64,000 nt of DNA from Halomonas aestuarii (GCF_001886615.1 NZ_CP018139.1:3348001-3412000), one strand, 5' to 3'. Numbered from the stretch's first letter, positions 36,419 to 45,518 are shown. The notes: generated by a model not told the origin, from the sequence alone. Translations and numbers: made by a program.

Positions 36419-36997
36419 ATGGCATTTGAATTGCCCGCACTGCCGTACGACAAGAACGCCCTGGAACCGCATATCTCGGCCGAGACCCTCGACTACCACT
36501 ACGGCAAGCACCACCAGACCTACGTCAACAAGCTCAATGAGCTGACCGACGGTACTGCCGATGCCGACAAGTCCCTGGAAGAGATCATCAAGTCCTCCTC
36601 AGGCGGCCTGTTCAACCAGGCGGCCCAGGTGTGGAACCACACCTTCTACTGGCACTGCCTCTCTCCCAACGGTGGCGGCGAGCCCACCGGTGCCTTGGCC
36701 GATGCCATCAACGCCAAGTTCGGCTCCTTCGAGAAGTTCAAGGAGACCTTCAACGCCCAGGCGGCAGGCAACTTCGGTTCCGGCTGGACCTGGCTGATCA
36801 AGACCGATGACGGCGGCGTCGATATCGTCAACACCAGCAATGCCGACACCCCCATCGCCCATGGCCAGACCCCGCTGCTGACCATCGACGTGTGGGAGCA
36901 TGCCTACTACATCGACTACCGCAACGCGCGTCCGAAGTACCTCGAGAACGTCTGGAGCGTCCTCAACTGGGACTTCGTCGCCCAGAACTTCGCGTAA
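36419..36997 (+). CDS. sodB: Iron superoxide dismutase SodB
   Basis: Dismutates superoxide in the cytoplasm. The 192-residue enzyme has metal ligands in [29 protein letters not shown] and [13 protein letters not shown], with Gln in [14 protein letters not shown] and [11 protein letters not shown], which indicate the iron rather than manganese type. Length and start [20 protein letters not shown] match SodB closely. A strong terminator follows, so it is monocistronic. Confidence 0.97.
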   Translation: MAFELPALPYDKNALEPHISAETLDYHYGKHHQTYVNKLNELTDGTADADKSLEEIIKSSSGGLFNQAAQVWNHTFYWHCLSPNGGGEPTGALADAINAKFGSFEKFKETFNAQAAGNFGSGWTWLIKTDDGGVDIVNTSNADTPIAHGQTPLLTIDVWEHAYYIDYRNARPKYLENVWSVLNWDFVAQNFA

Positions 36998-37039
36998 GCT
37001 GTCGTACGGCCGAGCTGCCCCATCGGGGCGCGCCGGGTA

Positions 37040-37075
37040 GAAGCCCCCTCGCCCCTGGCGAGGGGGCTTCTTTTT
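37040..37075 (+). terminator. Intrinsic terminator of sodB
   Basis: A 13-14-bp GC-rich stem (AAGCCCCCTCGCC / GGCGAGGGGGCTT) with a short loop followed by CTTTTT, 43 bases after the sodB stop. Confidence 0.93.
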
Positions 37076-37127
37076 GGGGCCTCCCCGCCGTGTCGGGCAG
37101 GCCTCGAGGCAGACAACGGGAGAAGTC

Positions 37128-38204
37128 ATGACCGAGATGATGCACGCCGTGGTGACCACCGGCACCGGTGACTACGACAGGCTCGACTTTCGAGAGGTTC
37201 CGGTGCCGACGCCCGGCCGGGGCGAGGTCTTGATCAAGGTGCTGGCCGCCGGCGTCAACAACACCGAGATCAACACGCGGCTGGGCTGGTATTCCTCCGC
37301 CGTCACGGACTCCACCGCAGGCACGGCCGACCACGATACCGATGACACCCGCGAGGATGGCGGGTGGAACGGGCAGTCCCCATTTCCCTTCATCCAGGGC
37401 ACCGACTGCTGTGGCGTCGTGGTCCAGGCGGGCCCCGGTGCCGACCAGAGCCTCCTTGAGAGGCGCGTGCTGGTGCGCCCCTGCATCCGCACGCACGGGT
37501 TCGACCACTGGGATAACTACTGGATGGGCTCCGATATCGACGGTGCCTTCGCCCAGTATGTGAAGGTGCGGGCAAGCGAGGTGTTCGCGGTCGACAGCGA
37601 CTGGACGGATGCGGAGCTCGGCACCCTGCCCTGTGCCTATGGCACGGCGGAGAACATGCTGATCCGGGCCGGGCTGTACCGGGACGAGACCGTGCTGGTC
37701 ACCGGGGCCTCGGGTGGGGTGGGCTCGGCGACCGTCCAGCTGGCCAGGCGTCGTGGGGCCCGGGTGATCGCCGTGGCCGACGCCACCAAGCATGACCGAC
37801 TCGGGGAGCTCGGCGCCGAGCGTCTGTTCGACCGCCATGACGACCTGCTGGCCGAACTCGGCCCGGAATCCGTCGACCTGGTGGTGGACAACGTGGCGGG
37901 CGAGCATTTCCCCGTCATGATGCGCCTGCTCAGGCGGGGCGCGCGCCTGGTGAGCTCCGGCGCCATCGCGGGTCCGGTGGTGTCGCTGGACCTGCGCGAG
38001 CTCTACCTCAAGGATGTCCGCCTGATCGGTACCACGGCCTGGGAGGAGCAGGTCTTCCCGAACCTCGTGCATTACGTCGAGCACCACGAGATCCGCCCGC
38101 TGCTGGCCGGGACCTTTGCCCTCAGGGACATCGTGGCCGCCCAGCAGGCCTTCCTGACGAAACGACATGTCGGCAAGTTCGTGCTGCTGCCCTGGCAGGC
38201 GTGA
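37128..38204 (+). CDS. Zinc-type alcohol dehydrogenase/quinone oxidoreductase (MDR family)
   Basis: A 358-residue medium-chain dehydrogenase/reductase. It has the N-terminal GroES-like part with VPVPTPGRGEVLIKVLAAGV, GTDCCGVVVQAG, the Rossmann motif VLVTGASGGVGSATVQLARR, and DLVVDNVAGEHFPVMMRLLR. It contains an insert around residues 60-85 (SAVTDSTAGTADHDTDDTRE) typical of one subgroup annotated as alcohol dehydrogenase family protein. Substrate is unknown. ATG at 37128 with a GGGAGAAG ribosome site. It stands alone between two terminators. Confidence 0.85.
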   Translation: MTEMMHAVVTTGTGDYDRLDFREVPVPTPGRGEVLIKVLAAGVNNTEINTRLGWYSSAVTDSTAGTADHDTDDTREDGGWNGQSPFPFIQGTDCCGVVVQAGPGADQSLLERRVLVRPCIRTHGFDHWDNYWMGSDIDGAFAQYVKVRASEVFAVDSDWTDAELGTLPCAYGTAENMLIRAGLYRDETVLVTGASGGVGSATVQLARRRGARVIAVADATKHDRLGELGAERLFDRHDDLLAELGPESVDLVVDNVAGEHFPVMMRLLRRGARLVSSGAIAGPVVSLDLRELYLKDVRLIGTTAWEEQVFPNLVHYVEHHEIRPLLAGTFALRDIVAAQQAFLTKRHVGKFVLLPWQA

Positions 38205-38227
38205 CGTTGCGCGACGCACCAAGCAGA

Positions 38228-38252
38228 AAGGCCCCGCCAATGGCGGGGCCTT
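38228..38252. terminator. Bidirectional stem-loop between convergent genes
   Basis: An 11-bp stem (AAGGCCCCGCC / GGCGGGGCCTT) with a 3-base loop, 24 bases after the MDR dehydrogenase stop and 40 bases beyond the stop of the UDP-glucose dehydrogenase-like gene. T-rich tails on both sides are short. Confidence 0.8.
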
Positions 38253-38291
38253 CGCGTTTCGCCGGCACCGATCACGGCGCCGGCTGGGGCC

Positions 38292-39581
38292 TCAGGGGTC
38301 GGCCCGTCGGCCGATCCCCCGGTAGTGCATGCCGCAGGCGGCGACGTGGGCCGGGTCATAGATGTTGCGACCGTCGAGCAGCAGCTTCTCGGCGAGCAGG
38401 TCGGTCAGCCGCGGCCAGTCGGGGTTCCAGTAGGCCTTCCACTCGGTGACCAGCATCAGGGCATCGGCGCCCTCGCAGGCCATCAGGGGATCCTCCCGGA
38501 ACACCTCCAGCAGCGGATGCTCACCGACCTCGGCGAGCACGGCGGGGATCGCCGCGGGATCATGCAGGCGCACCTTCACGCCCTGGGCCCAGAGGGCGCG
38601 CAGCAGCGTCAGCACCGGCGCCTGGTCGATACGGGCCGTGCCGGGCTTGAAGGCCGCGCCCCAGATCGCCACGGTGCGGCCGCCCAGGCGTCCATGGAAA
38701 TGGGCCCACAGCTTGCGGAACAGCGTCTCCTTCTTGTGCTCGTTGATGTCGAGCACCTGGTCGAGCAGGGCCGAGTGGCGCCCGCTCGCCGACTGGACGT
38801 CGGCCAGCCGCATCAGGTCGCGGGAGAAGTTGGGGCCACCGAAGCCGCAGCCGGGGTAGAGGTACTCGTAGCCGATGCGGGAATCGGCGCCCATGCCCTG
38901 GCGCACGTGCTCCACGTCCACGCCCAGGCTGTCGGCGAGTCCGGCGATGTCGTTCATGTAGCTGATGCGGGTCGCCAGCATCCCGTTGATGGCGAGCTTG
39001 GTGAGCTCCGCGGCCCGCCGCGGCATCCGCTGGAACACCTCGCGACGCCGGTTGAAGGCGCGCAGCAGCTCTCGCACCTGGTGCTCCGCCCCGTCGTCGT
39101 CGCAGCCGAGCAGCCAGCGCGAGGGCCGGGTGAAGGTCTCCCAGGCGCGCCCCTCCTCGAGCAGGTCGGCCAGGGCCACCGCCCGGCAGCCGCCCAGGCG
39201 GGTCTCCAAGAGCTCGGTCTCGCCCACCGGGAAGGTGGAGTTGTTGACCAGCACCGCGCCGGGACAGAGGCCGGCCATCAGGTGCTCCACGCACTCGGCG
39301 GCGTCCTGGCGCTGGTCGGGGGAGACCGCGAGCCACATCACGTCGAAGGGCTCGTCGCCAAGCTCGACCTCGCCCGGAGTCATCAACCTCAGGCTGCCAT
39401 GGGCCAGGCCCTCCTCGAGCCGGCGCATCAGCTCCGGCTCGCTGGTCAGCCAGCCGCTTCGGGAGAGCGACGGCCAGTCCGCCGAGGCGTGGGGCAGCCA
39501 GGCCACTCGATGCCCCACCCAGGAGAGCGCCGCGGCCGCCGTGGCGGCGGCAAGCTCGCTACCGTGGATCAGTACCCGCAT
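38292..39581 (-). CDS. UDP-glucose 6-dehydrogenase-like protein lacking the catalytic cysteine
   Basis: A 429-residue protein of the UDP-glucose/GDP-mannose dehydrogenase family by overall architecture: STFPVGETELLETRLGG, the central helix AELTKLAINGMLATRISYMN with the conserved Glu-x-x-Lys and Asn, and a C-terminal domain starting GAAFKPGTARIDQAPVL. However, the active-site motif normally GFGGSCFPKD reads GFGGPNFSRD, so the nucleophilic Cys is replaced by Asn251. The N-terminal nucleotide loop (HGSELAAATAAAALSW) lacks a canonical GxGxxG, and the substrate-loop Asp-Asp-x-Arg is changed to ARID. It lies immediately downstream of galU (12-base gap), which makes UDP-glucose. It is probably not a normal Ugd; it may be a binding or regulatory paralogue. 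Confidence 0.75.
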   Translation of the reverse strand: MRVLIHGSELAAATAAAALSWVGHRVAWLPHASADWPSLSRSGWLTSEPELMRRLEEGLAHGSLRLMTPGEVELGDEPFDVMWLAVSPDQRQDAAECVEHLMAGLCPGAVLVNNSTFPVGETELLETRLGGCRAVALADLLEEGRAWETFTRPSRWLLGCDDDGAEHQVRELLRAFNRRREVFQRMPRRAAELTKLAINGMLATRISYMNDIAGLADSLGVDVEHVRQGMGADSRIGYEYLYPGCGFGGPNFSRDLMRLADVQSASGRHSALLDQVLDINEHKKETLFRKLWAHFHGRLGGRTVAIWGAAFKPGTARIDQAPVLTLLRALWAQGVKVRLHDPAAIPAVLAEVGEHPLLEVFREDPLMACEGADALMLVTEWKAYWNPDWPRLTDLLAEKLLLDGRNIYDPAHVAACGMHYRGIGRRADP

Positions 39582-39593
39582 GAGGTCACTCCT

Positions 39594-40475
39594 CTAGGCA
39601 TAGCGCTTGAGCAGGTCGCTGAAGCCCTGGCCATAGCGGGGATGCCGACGACCATAGGCGAGAATGGCCTCCAGGTAACCCAGCTGGTGGCCGCAGTCGT
39701 AGGTCTTGCCGCGCATGCGGAAGGCGTCCACGCCCTCCTCGCGACGCAGGGTCTCGATGGCGTCGGTGAGCTGGATCTCGTTGCCGGCCCCCGGGGGCGT
39801 CTCGGCGAGCAGCGGGAAGATGCGACCCGGCAGGATATAGCGACCGATCACCGCAAGGTCGGAGGGCGCCTCGTCCACGGACGGCTTCTCGACCACTCCG
39901 GCGATCGGCCGCGACTCGCCGGGCCCCGGGATCTCGCCACCGGTATCGACGATGCCGTACTTGTGGACCAGCTCGTGAGGCACCTCCTCGACCATCAGCT
40001 GGCTGTGGTGGGTGGCCTCGTAGGAGGCGATCATGCCGGCCAGGTCGTTGGACTCGAGGCCCTCGTCGTCCACCAGCACGTCCGGCAGCAGCACGGCGAA
40101 GGCCTCGTCGTCGCCCACCACCGGGCGGGCACAGAGCACGGCGTGGCCGAGGCCCAGCGGTTCGGGCTGGCGCACGCTGATGATGTTGACGTCGGCAGGC
40201 ACGATGGAGCGCAGCTCCTCGAGCAGGTCGGTCTTGCCCTTGGCCTCGAGGCTCGCCTCGAGCTCGAAGTGCTTGTCGAAGTGGTTCTCGATGGCGCCCT
40301 TGGTGCCATGGGTCACCAGCACGATGTCACGGATCCCGGCCGCCACGGCCTCCTGGACGACATACTGGATCACCGGACGATCGACGATGGTGATCATCTC
40401 CTTGGGAATGGCCTTGGAGGCCGGCAGACAGCGCGTGCCGAACCCGGCAACGGGAAGAACAGCCTTGTTGATCAT
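39594..40475 (-). CDS. galU: UTP-glucose-1-phosphate uridylyltransferase GalU
   Basis: Makes UDP-glucose from UTP and glucose-1-phosphate, the precursor for glycans and lipopolysaccharide. The 293-residue protein has the nucleotidyltransferase start KAVLPVAGFGTRCLPASKAI, PKEMITIVDRPVIQYVVQEA, VRQPEPLGLGHAVLCARP and AGVVEKPSVDEAPSDLAVIG. The ATG at 40475 is chosen because the family begins at MINKAVLPVAG; upstream in-frame sequence is the divergent ubiG promoter region. The UDP-glucose dehydrogenase-like gene follows after 12 bases, a galU-ugd order seen in pseudomonads. Confidence 0.95.
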   Translation of the reverse strand: MINKAVLPVAGFGTRCLPASKAIPKEMITIVDRPVIQYVVQEAVAAGIRDIVLVTHGTKGAIENHFDKHFELEASLEAKGKTDLLEELRSIVPADVNIISVRQPEPLGLGHAVLCARPVVGDDEAFAVLLPDVLVDDEGLESNDLAGMIASYEATHHSQLMVEEVPHELVHKYGIVDTGGEIPGPGESRPIAGVVEKPSVDEAPSDLAVIGRYILPGRIFPLLAETPPGAGNEIQLTDAIETLRREEGVDAFRMRGKTYDCGHQLGYLEAILAYGRRHPRYGQGFSDLLKRYA

Positions 40476-40543
40476 GGTGCGGTCCCTGTCACGGTGTAAG
40501 GTGGGCCCGCCGGAAAGCGTGGGAATGCCCTCCGGCGAGCGGG

Positions 40544-40549
40544 TACAAT
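40544..40549 (+). promoter_or_regulatory. Possible -10 box for ubiG
   Basis: TACAAT lies 68 bases before the ubiG ATG, the best -10-like hexamer in the galU-ubiG divergent spacer. Only a weak -35 (TGGGAA, 18-base spacer) is visible. Confidence 0.35.
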
Positions 40550-40616
40550 GCCCCATGATACCGAACCCAGGCCGGCCTGACAGCGTGTCGGGTAGGCGAC
40601 ACCATGGAGAGAGCCG

Positions 40617-41342
40617 ATGACTGCAAGCCACCCGGAAGCGGGCAACGTCGACCGGGCGGAGATCGCCAAGTTCGAGGCCCTGGCCGGCCGCTGGTGGGAT
40701 CCGCTGGGCGAGTTCAAGCCGCTCCACGACATCAATCCCCTGCGCCTGGACTTCATCGATGCCCGGGCGGGACTGGCGGGCCGGCGCGTGCTGGACGTGG
40801 GCTGCGGCGGCGGCATCCTCGCCGAGGCCATGGCCCACCGGGGCGCCGAGGTCACCGGCATCGACCTGGGCGAGGCCCCGCTGGCCGTGGCCCGCCTTCA
40901 CGCCCGGGAGCAGGGCGTGAGCGTCGACTATCGCTGCATCAGCGTCGAGGAGATGGCCGACGAATACCCCGGCGAGTTCGACGTGGTCACCTGCCTGGAG
41001 ATGCTCGAGCATGTGCCCGACCCCGCCTCGGTGGTGCGCGCCTGCATGGCCCTGGTGAAGCCCGGCGGCCAGGTGTTCTTCTCCACCCTGAACCGCAATC
41101 CCAAGGCCTATGCCCTGGCGGTGCTCGGCGCCGAGTACCTGCTGCGCATGCTGCCCCGCGGCACCCATGACTACCGCCGCTTCATCCGGCCCTCGGAACT
41201 GGCGGCCTGGTGCCGCGAGGCGGGCCTCGAGGTGCGCGAACAGAGCGGCCTGGTGTACCACCCGCTGACCCGCCGATATTCCCTCTCGTCGAGCGATGTC
41301 TCGGTCAATTACCTGATGCACTGTCGCCGGGAGACGACGTGA
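40617..41342 (+). CDS. ubiG: Ubiquinone biosynthesis O-methyltransferase UbiG
   Basis: Catalyses the two O-methylations in ubiquinone synthesis using S-adenosylmethionine. The 241-residue protein has [34 protein letters not shown], the SAM motif [36 protein letters not shown] and [20 protein letters not shown], all typical of UbiG. Its stop overlaps the ATG of the HAD phosphatase by one base, so the two are co-translated. Confidence 0.96.
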   Translation: MTASHPEAGNVDRAEIAKFEALAGRWWDPLGEFKPLHDINPLRLDFIDARAGLAGRRVLDVGCGGGILAEAMAHRGAEVTGIDLGEAPLAVARLHAREQGVSVDYRCISVEEMADEYPGEFDVVTCLEMLEHVPDPASVVRACMALVKPGGQVFFSTLNRNPKAYALAVLGAEYLLRMLPRGTHDYRRFIRPSELAAWCREAGLEVREQSGLVYHPLTRRYSLSSSDVSVNYLMHCRRETT

Positions 41343-42004
41343 TGGCGCGACCCCGTCCCGTGGCCCTGCTCTTCGACCTGGATGGCACCCTGGTGGACAC
41401 CGCGCCGGACCTGGCCCGGGCCACCAATGCCCTGCGCGACCACCACGGCCTGCCCGCCCTGCCCTATCCGCTGATCCGTGGCCAGGTCTCCAACGGTGGC
41501 AGCGCCCTGGTGACCCTGGCGCTGGGCCTCGAGAAGGAGGCCGAGGGGCACGATGAGGCCCGCCGTTTCCTGCTCGAGGCCTACGGCCAGGCGGTGGCCG
41601 AGGAGAGCCGTGTCTTCCCGCCGCTGGATCGGCTGCTGGACGAGTGGGCGGCGAGCGAACGCCGCTGGGGCATCGTCACCAACAAGCCCAGGGCCTATGC
41701 CGAGCCCCTGGTCAGGGCCCTCGGGCTACGTCCCGGCGCCCTGCTCTGCGCCGATGACCTGCCGGTCAAGAAGCCCGATCCCGAGCCCCTGCACGAGGCA
41801 GCGCGTCGCCTCGGGGCGACGCCGATCGACTGCTGGTACATCGGGGATCACCTGCGCGACATGCAGGCGGCCCGGGCGGCCGGCATGGCCGCCGTGGCGG
41901 TGGGCTATGGCTATATCGAGAAGGGCGACGACTACCGCCGCTGGCCGGCCGATCTATGGTTCGATACCGCCGAGGCCCTGGTGGAGGCCTTGCGGGAGGG
42001 CTAG
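41342..42004 (+). CDS. mupP: HAD phosphatase, MupP/Gph-like (N-acetylmuramate 6-phosphate phosphatase candidate)
   Basis: A 220-residue HAD-superfamily phosphatase with the nucleophile motif FDLDGTLVDTAPDLARA, the Thr motif GIVTNKPRAYAEPLV, the Lys motif VKKPDPEPLHEAARRLG and the acidic motif YIGDHLRDMQAARAAG. It resembles phosphoglycolate phosphatase, but the gene order ubiG-phosphatase-yciK is that of Pseudomonas mupP, whose product dephosphorylates MurNAc-6-phosphate in the peptidoglycan recycling bypass. Here yciK is adjacent but inverted. Assignment to MupP rather than Gph rests on this context. Confidence 0.75.
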   Translation: MARPRPVALLFDLDGTLVDTAPDLARATNALRDHHGLPALPYPLIRGQVSNGGSALVTLALGLEKEAEGHDEARRFLLEAYGQAVAEESRVFPPLDRLLDEWAASERRWGIVTNKPRAYAEPLVRALGLRPGALLCADDLPVKKPDPEPLHEAARRLGATPIDCWYIGDHLRDMQAARAAGMAAVAVGYGYIEKGDDYRRWPADLWFDTAEALVEALREG

Positions 42005-42039
42005 ACGGTCGCGGCAGGAAACTGAGGGAGTATCGTGAG

Positions 42040-42063
42040 GCCCCGGGCGGACGCGCCCGGGGC
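42040..42063. terminator. Bidirectional stem-loop between convergent mupP-like gene and yciK
   Basis: A perfect 10-bp stem GCCCCGGGCG / CGCCCGGGGC with a GACG loop, between the two stops. No T-tract on either side. Confidence 0.65.
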
Positions 42064-42077
42064 GTGATGCGGCGCGT

Positions 42078-42842
42078 TCAGCCCTGCTTCGGCGGCTGGG
42101 CGTCGAACGGCTCGCCGTTGTGGCCCTGGCTGTCGGGCCCCATCAGCCACAGGTAGGTGGGCATGATCTCCTCGGGGGTGCGCAGCGCCAGGGGATCCTC
42201 GCCGGGATAGGCGGCCTTCCTCATGGCGGTGCGCGTCGCGCCGGGATTCAGGCTGTTGACGCGCAGGGTGCCCAGGTGCTCGACCTCGTCGGCCAGCACC
42301 TGGACGAAGCCCTCGGTGGCGAACTTGGACACCGCATAGGCGCCCCAGTAGGCCCGTCCACGACGCCCCACGCTGGACGAGGTGAACACCACCGAGGCAT
42401 CCGGCGACGCCTTCAGCAGCGGCAGCAGCGCCTGGGTCATCCAGATCGGTCCGTTGATGTTGACCTGCATCACCTGCTCCCAGAGCTCGGGATTGTACTG
42501 CTCGAAGGGGGTGATGCGGCCCAGCATGCCGGCGTTGTGCAACAGGCCGTCGAGGCGGCCGAACTCCTTGTCCAGGGTCTCGGCCATGTCATGGTAGTCC
42601 TTGAGCGTGGCCCCCTCGACGTTCAGCGGGAAGATCGCCGGCTGGGGTCCCCCGGCGGCCTCGATCTCGTCGTAGACCTTCTCCAGCTTGGCGATGGTTC
42701 GCCCGAGCAGGATCACGGTGGCGCCATGGCCGGCGAAGGCCAGGGCCGCGGCCCGGCCGATGCCGTCGCCGGCACCGGTGACCAGGATGATGCGGCCGTG
42801 GAGCAGGTCGGCCGCCGGCTGGTAGTCGATCTTGCAGGTCAT
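42078..42842 (-). CDS. yciK: YciK-family short-chain dehydrogenase
   Basis: A 254-residue SDR oxidoreductase. It has the cofactor loop ILVTGAGDGIGRAAALAFAG, LLHNAGMLGRITPFEQYNPE, the catalytic Ser in VVFTSSSVGRRGRAYWGAYA with Tyr-x-x-x-Lys as YAVSK, and SLNPGATRTAMRKAAYPGED. The LLGRT start of the third strand suggests NADP use. YciK proteins are widely conserved but their physiological substrate is unknown. It lies 17 bases after the cpoB stop on the same strand, probably as the last gene of the tol-pal transcript. Confidence 0.92.
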   Translation of the reverse strand: MTCKIDYQPAADLLHGRIILVTGAGDGIGRAAALAFAGHGATVILLGRTIAKLEKVYDEIEAAGGPQPAIFPLNVEGATLKDYHDMAETLDKEFGRLDGLLHNAGMLGRITPFEQYNPELWEQVMQVNINGPIWMTQALLPLLKASPDASVVFTSSSVGRRGRAYWGAYAVSKFATEGFVQVLADEVEHLGTLRVNSLNPGATRTAMRKAAYPGEDPLALRTPEEIMPTYLWLMGPDSQGHNGEPFDAQPPKQG

Positions 42843-42859
42843 CTCGGTTCCTCGATCCG

Positions 42860-43639
42860 TCAGTTGCCCGCCTGGCGCAGGAAGTCATCGGCAAGCCCCG
42901 CGGCACTGCTGTCGGGATGCTCCTCGCGCACCCGCTCGAGAAGGGCCCGGCTCTCCTCCGGCCGCCCGCGGCGCGCCTCGAGCAGGCCCAGCTTGTACAG
43001 CGCATCGGGCACCTTGCTGCTCTCCGGGAAGTCCTCGAGGACCCTCTGGAAGGCCGCCTCGGCCTCCTCCAGGTTCGACTCGGCCGAATGCAGCTCGCCC
43101 AGCCAGTAATAGGCGTTGGCGGTCAGGCGGCTGTCGGGATGCTCGGCGACGAAGCCCTCGAAGGCGGCGATGGCCTCGCCGAACTCCCGGGCCTGGACAT
43201 GGGCGAAGGCGGCCTGGTAGGCCTGCTGGGTACCGGCATCGTCCCCGCTGGGAGAAGGGGCCTCGGCCACCTGGCGGGCACTCTCCTCGTCCACGGGCGG
43301 GGCGGCCTGGTCGACGCCGCTGCCTGCCGCCATCAGGCGGTCCTCGATGTCCAGGTACTGCTGGCGGGTCTGGCGGCGCAGCTGCTCGAGCTGATGGCGC
43401 AGCTCCTCCACCTGCCCGCGCAGCTGGCGGATCTCCTCCTGGTGCTCCTGGACCTGGTTGAAGATCACCAGGCTGCCGCCGGCCTCCTCGCGGGTCGCCG
43501 TCTGGCTGTAGAAGCCGCTTCCCCGGCTGCTCTCGGTCAGGTCCTCGATCACCGGCTGCTGCGCCAGGACGGGCGCCGCTACGGTCAGCGGGAGCACCAG
43601 GGCTCCCGCACCGCACAGTCTCTTCAGACCGTGTCTCAT
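42860..43639 (-). CDS. cpoB: Cell division coordinator CpoB (YbgF)
   Basis: A periplasmic TPR protein that couples peptidoglycan synthesis by PBP1B to Tol-driven outer-membrane constriction. The 259-residue product has a signal peptide ending PVLAQQ, an N-terminal trimerising coiled coil (EEIRQLRGQVEELRHQLEQL), a linker, and TPR repeats from about residue 140 (AYQAAFAHVQAREFGEAIAA, AYYWLGELHSAESNLEEAEA). It follows pal, as in the standard tol-pal cluster. Confidence 0.95.
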   Translation of the reverse strand: MRHGLKRLCGAGALVLPLTVAAPVLAQQPVIEDLTESSRGSGFYSQTATREEAGGSLVIFNQVQEHQEEIRQLRGQVEELRHQLEQLRRQTRQQYLDIEDRLMAAGSGVDQAAPPVDEESARQVAEAPSPSGDDAGTQQAYQAAFAHVQAREFGEAIAAFEGFVAEHPDSRLTANAYYWLGELHSAESNLEEAEAAFQRVLEDFPESSKVPDALYKLGLLEARRGRPEESRALLERVREEHPDSSAAGLADDFLRQAGN

Positions 43640-43668
43640 GGCTATCTCCCTCGGCGTGTCGGCCCGGC

Positions 43669-44208
43669 TCAGTATGCGAAGACGACGCGACGGTTCTGGG
43701 CGTAGGCCTGCTCGTTGGCGCCGCGCGCCGCGGGCCGCTCCTCGCCGTAGCTCACCACCTCGACCTGGGAGGGAGACACCCCCTGCACGTTGAGGTAGCG
43801 CTCGACGGCGCCGGCGCGCCGCTCGCCCAGCGCCAGGTTGTACTCGCGGGTGCCGCGCTCGTCGGTATGACCCTGCAGCATCACCGAGGCATTGGGGTTG
43901 GCGCGCAGGAAGCGGGCATGGGCGGTCAGCACCGGCTCGAACTCGCTGCGGATGGCGTCGCTGTCGTACTCGAAGTAGATGGTCCGGGTCTCCGGAATGC
44001 GACCCTCGGCATCGGCCATCTGGCCGGCACGGTCGCCGCTGACGCCGCGACCATCGGCGCTGCCGGTGGAGACGCCGCCGCGATCGCTGCCCGAGAGGCC
44101 GCCATCCATGGCGCCGTCCTGGCCGCCTCCCGTGCTGGAACAGCCGGCCACGACGGCCAGGGAGAGGGCGATGGCCAGGGTTCTGGCATAGGGCTTGAGC
44201 TGCATCAT
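43669..44208 (-). CDS. pal: Peptidoglycan-associated lipoprotein Pal
   Basis: An outer-membrane lipoprotein that binds peptidoglycan and TolA/TolB. The 179-residue protein has a lipoprotein signal with lipobox VVAGC, a low-complexity linker rich in G, D and S, and the OmpA-like domain with TIYFEYDSDAIRSEFEPVL and GHTDERGTREYNLALGERRA. The ATG at 44208 follows GGAGTTTC; a second ATG is the next codon. tolB lies 20 bases upstream. Confidence 0.95.
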   Translation of the reverse strand: MMQLKPYARTLAIALSLAVVAGCSSTGGGQDGAMDGGLSGSDRGGVSTGSADGRGVSGDRAGQMADAEGRIPETRTIYFEYDSDAIRSEFEPVLTAHARFLRANPNASVMLQGHTDERGTREYNLALGERRAGAVERYLNVQGVSPSQVEVVSYGEERPAARGANEQAYAQNRRVVFAY

Positions 44209-44228
44209 GAAACTCCTGTTGGGGGACA

Positions 44229-45518
44229 TCAGTTCAGAAACGGTGACCACGCGGGTTCGCGGACATCACCCTGTGCCGCCGGCAGCCGGAAGGAGGCGCG
44301 CCCGTCGGCGGAGACCCCGCCCAGCACGCCGTTGCCTCCCTGCTGGGTGGCGAAGATTACCATGGTGCCGTTGGGCGCGACACTGGGGGATTCGTCCTGC
44401 CTCGAGTCGGTCAGGGCCACCAGGCGACCGCTCTCGAGGTCCTGTCGTGCCACCTGGTAGCCGTTGTTGCCGCGGTGGATCAGGAAGATCGCCTCGCCGT
44501 CCGGCGCGAAGCGGGCCCGGGCGTTGTAGTTGCCGGTGAAGGTGATGCGCTGCTCCTCACCGCTGCCGAGGTCACGGCGGTAGATCTGGGGCCCGCCGCT
44601 GCGATCCGAGGTGAACACCAGGCTGCGGCCATCCGGTGACCAGTCGGGTTCGGTCTCGATGCTGGAACCGGTGGTGATCCGCTCGAGATCGCGCGAGCCG
44701 ATGTCCATCACGTAGATGTCGGGCTGGCCATCCTTGGAGAGCGACATCGCCAGGCGACGGCCGTCCGGGGACCAGGCCGGAGCGCTGTTCAGCCCCTCGA
44801 AGGAGGTGGCCCGCACCCGCCGGCCGGACGCGATCTCCTGAACGTAGATGGCCGGGCGCCCGGTCTCGAAGGAGACATAGGCCAGCTTGCCGGCATCCGG
44901 CGACCAGGACGGCGACATGATCGGTTCGTCGGACGAGAGGATCTGCTGGCTGTTGCGACCGTCGGCGTCGGCCACGTGGAGCGCATACTGGGTATTGTCG
45001 CCCACGCCCGTGGAGGTCACGTAGGCGATGCGGGTCGAGAAGGCGCCGCGGATGTCGGTGATCTCCTCGAAGATCTGGTCGCTCATGTAGTGGGCGGCGT
45101 CGCGAAGCCCCTGTCGCCCGGCGGTCACGGTCTCGCCGATCAGGCGACTCCCGCCGCTGACGTCCATCAGCTCGTAGCGGATCCGGTAGTCCTCGCCCTC
45201 TCGGCTGACCCGTCCCACCACGAGGTAGCGGACGTCCAGGGCGCGCCAGTCGCCGAAGCGCACCTCCTCGCCGGAGGCGGGGCGCGCGAACATGTCGCGC
45301 CGCGCCAGGGGCTCGAAGTAGCCACTGCGCTCGAGGTCATCGGAGACGATCTGCGCGATGTCCTGGGGCAGCGCCTCGCCGTCGGCCAGGGGGACCACGG
45401 CAATGGGGGTGGCGCGGTCGCTGCCGCGGGTGATCTCGATGGTCAGGTCGGCGGCCTGGGCCAGGCTGGTGAACAGCATCAGCATGGCGGCCAGCCAGGT
45501 GGTCTTCAGGACGTTCAT
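44229..45518 (-). CDS. tolB: Tol-Pal system protein TolB
   Basis: The periplasmic beta-propeller protein of the Tol-Pal system. The 429-residue product has a signal peptide ending AQAAD, an N-terminal domain ([20 protein letters not shown]), and repeated propeller blades such as [20 protein letters not shown] and [20 protein letters not shown]. Its ATG overlaps the tolA stop by one base. Confidence 0.96.
   Translation of the reverse strand: MNVLKTTWLAAMLMLFTSLAQAADLTIEITRGSDRATPIAVVPLADGEALPQDIAQIVSDDLERSGYFEPLARRDMFARPASGEEVRFGDWRALDVRYLVVGRVSREGEDYRIRYELMDVSGGSRLIGETVTAGRQGLRDAAHYMSDQIFEEITDIRGAFSTRIAYVTSTGVGDNTQYALHVADADGRNSQQILSSDEPIMSPSWSPDAGKLAYVSFETGRPAIYVQEIASGRRVRATSFEGLNSAPAWSPDGRRLAMSLSKDGQPDIYVMDIGSRDLERITTGSSIETEPDWSPDGRSLVFTSDRSGGPQIYRRDLGSGEEQRITFTGNYNARARFAPDGEAIFLIHRGNNGYQVARQDLESGRLVALTDSRQDESPSVAPNGTMVIFATQQGGNGVLGGVSADGRASFRLPAAQGDVREPAWSPFLN

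Noticed and set aside
38829..38831. Sequencing error or frameshift explaining the missing catalytic Cys in the UDP-glucose dehydrogenase-like gene
   Set aside because: The frame is intact on both sides, and the flanking residues (Pro, Ser, Arg), the N-terminal loop and the DDxR motif are also altered, which a single base error cannot explain.
41210..41341. Upstream extension of the MupP-like phosphatase gene
   Set aside because: The extra residues are read out of frame from the end of ubiG; the ATG at 41342 overlapping the ubiG stop fits the HAD family start.
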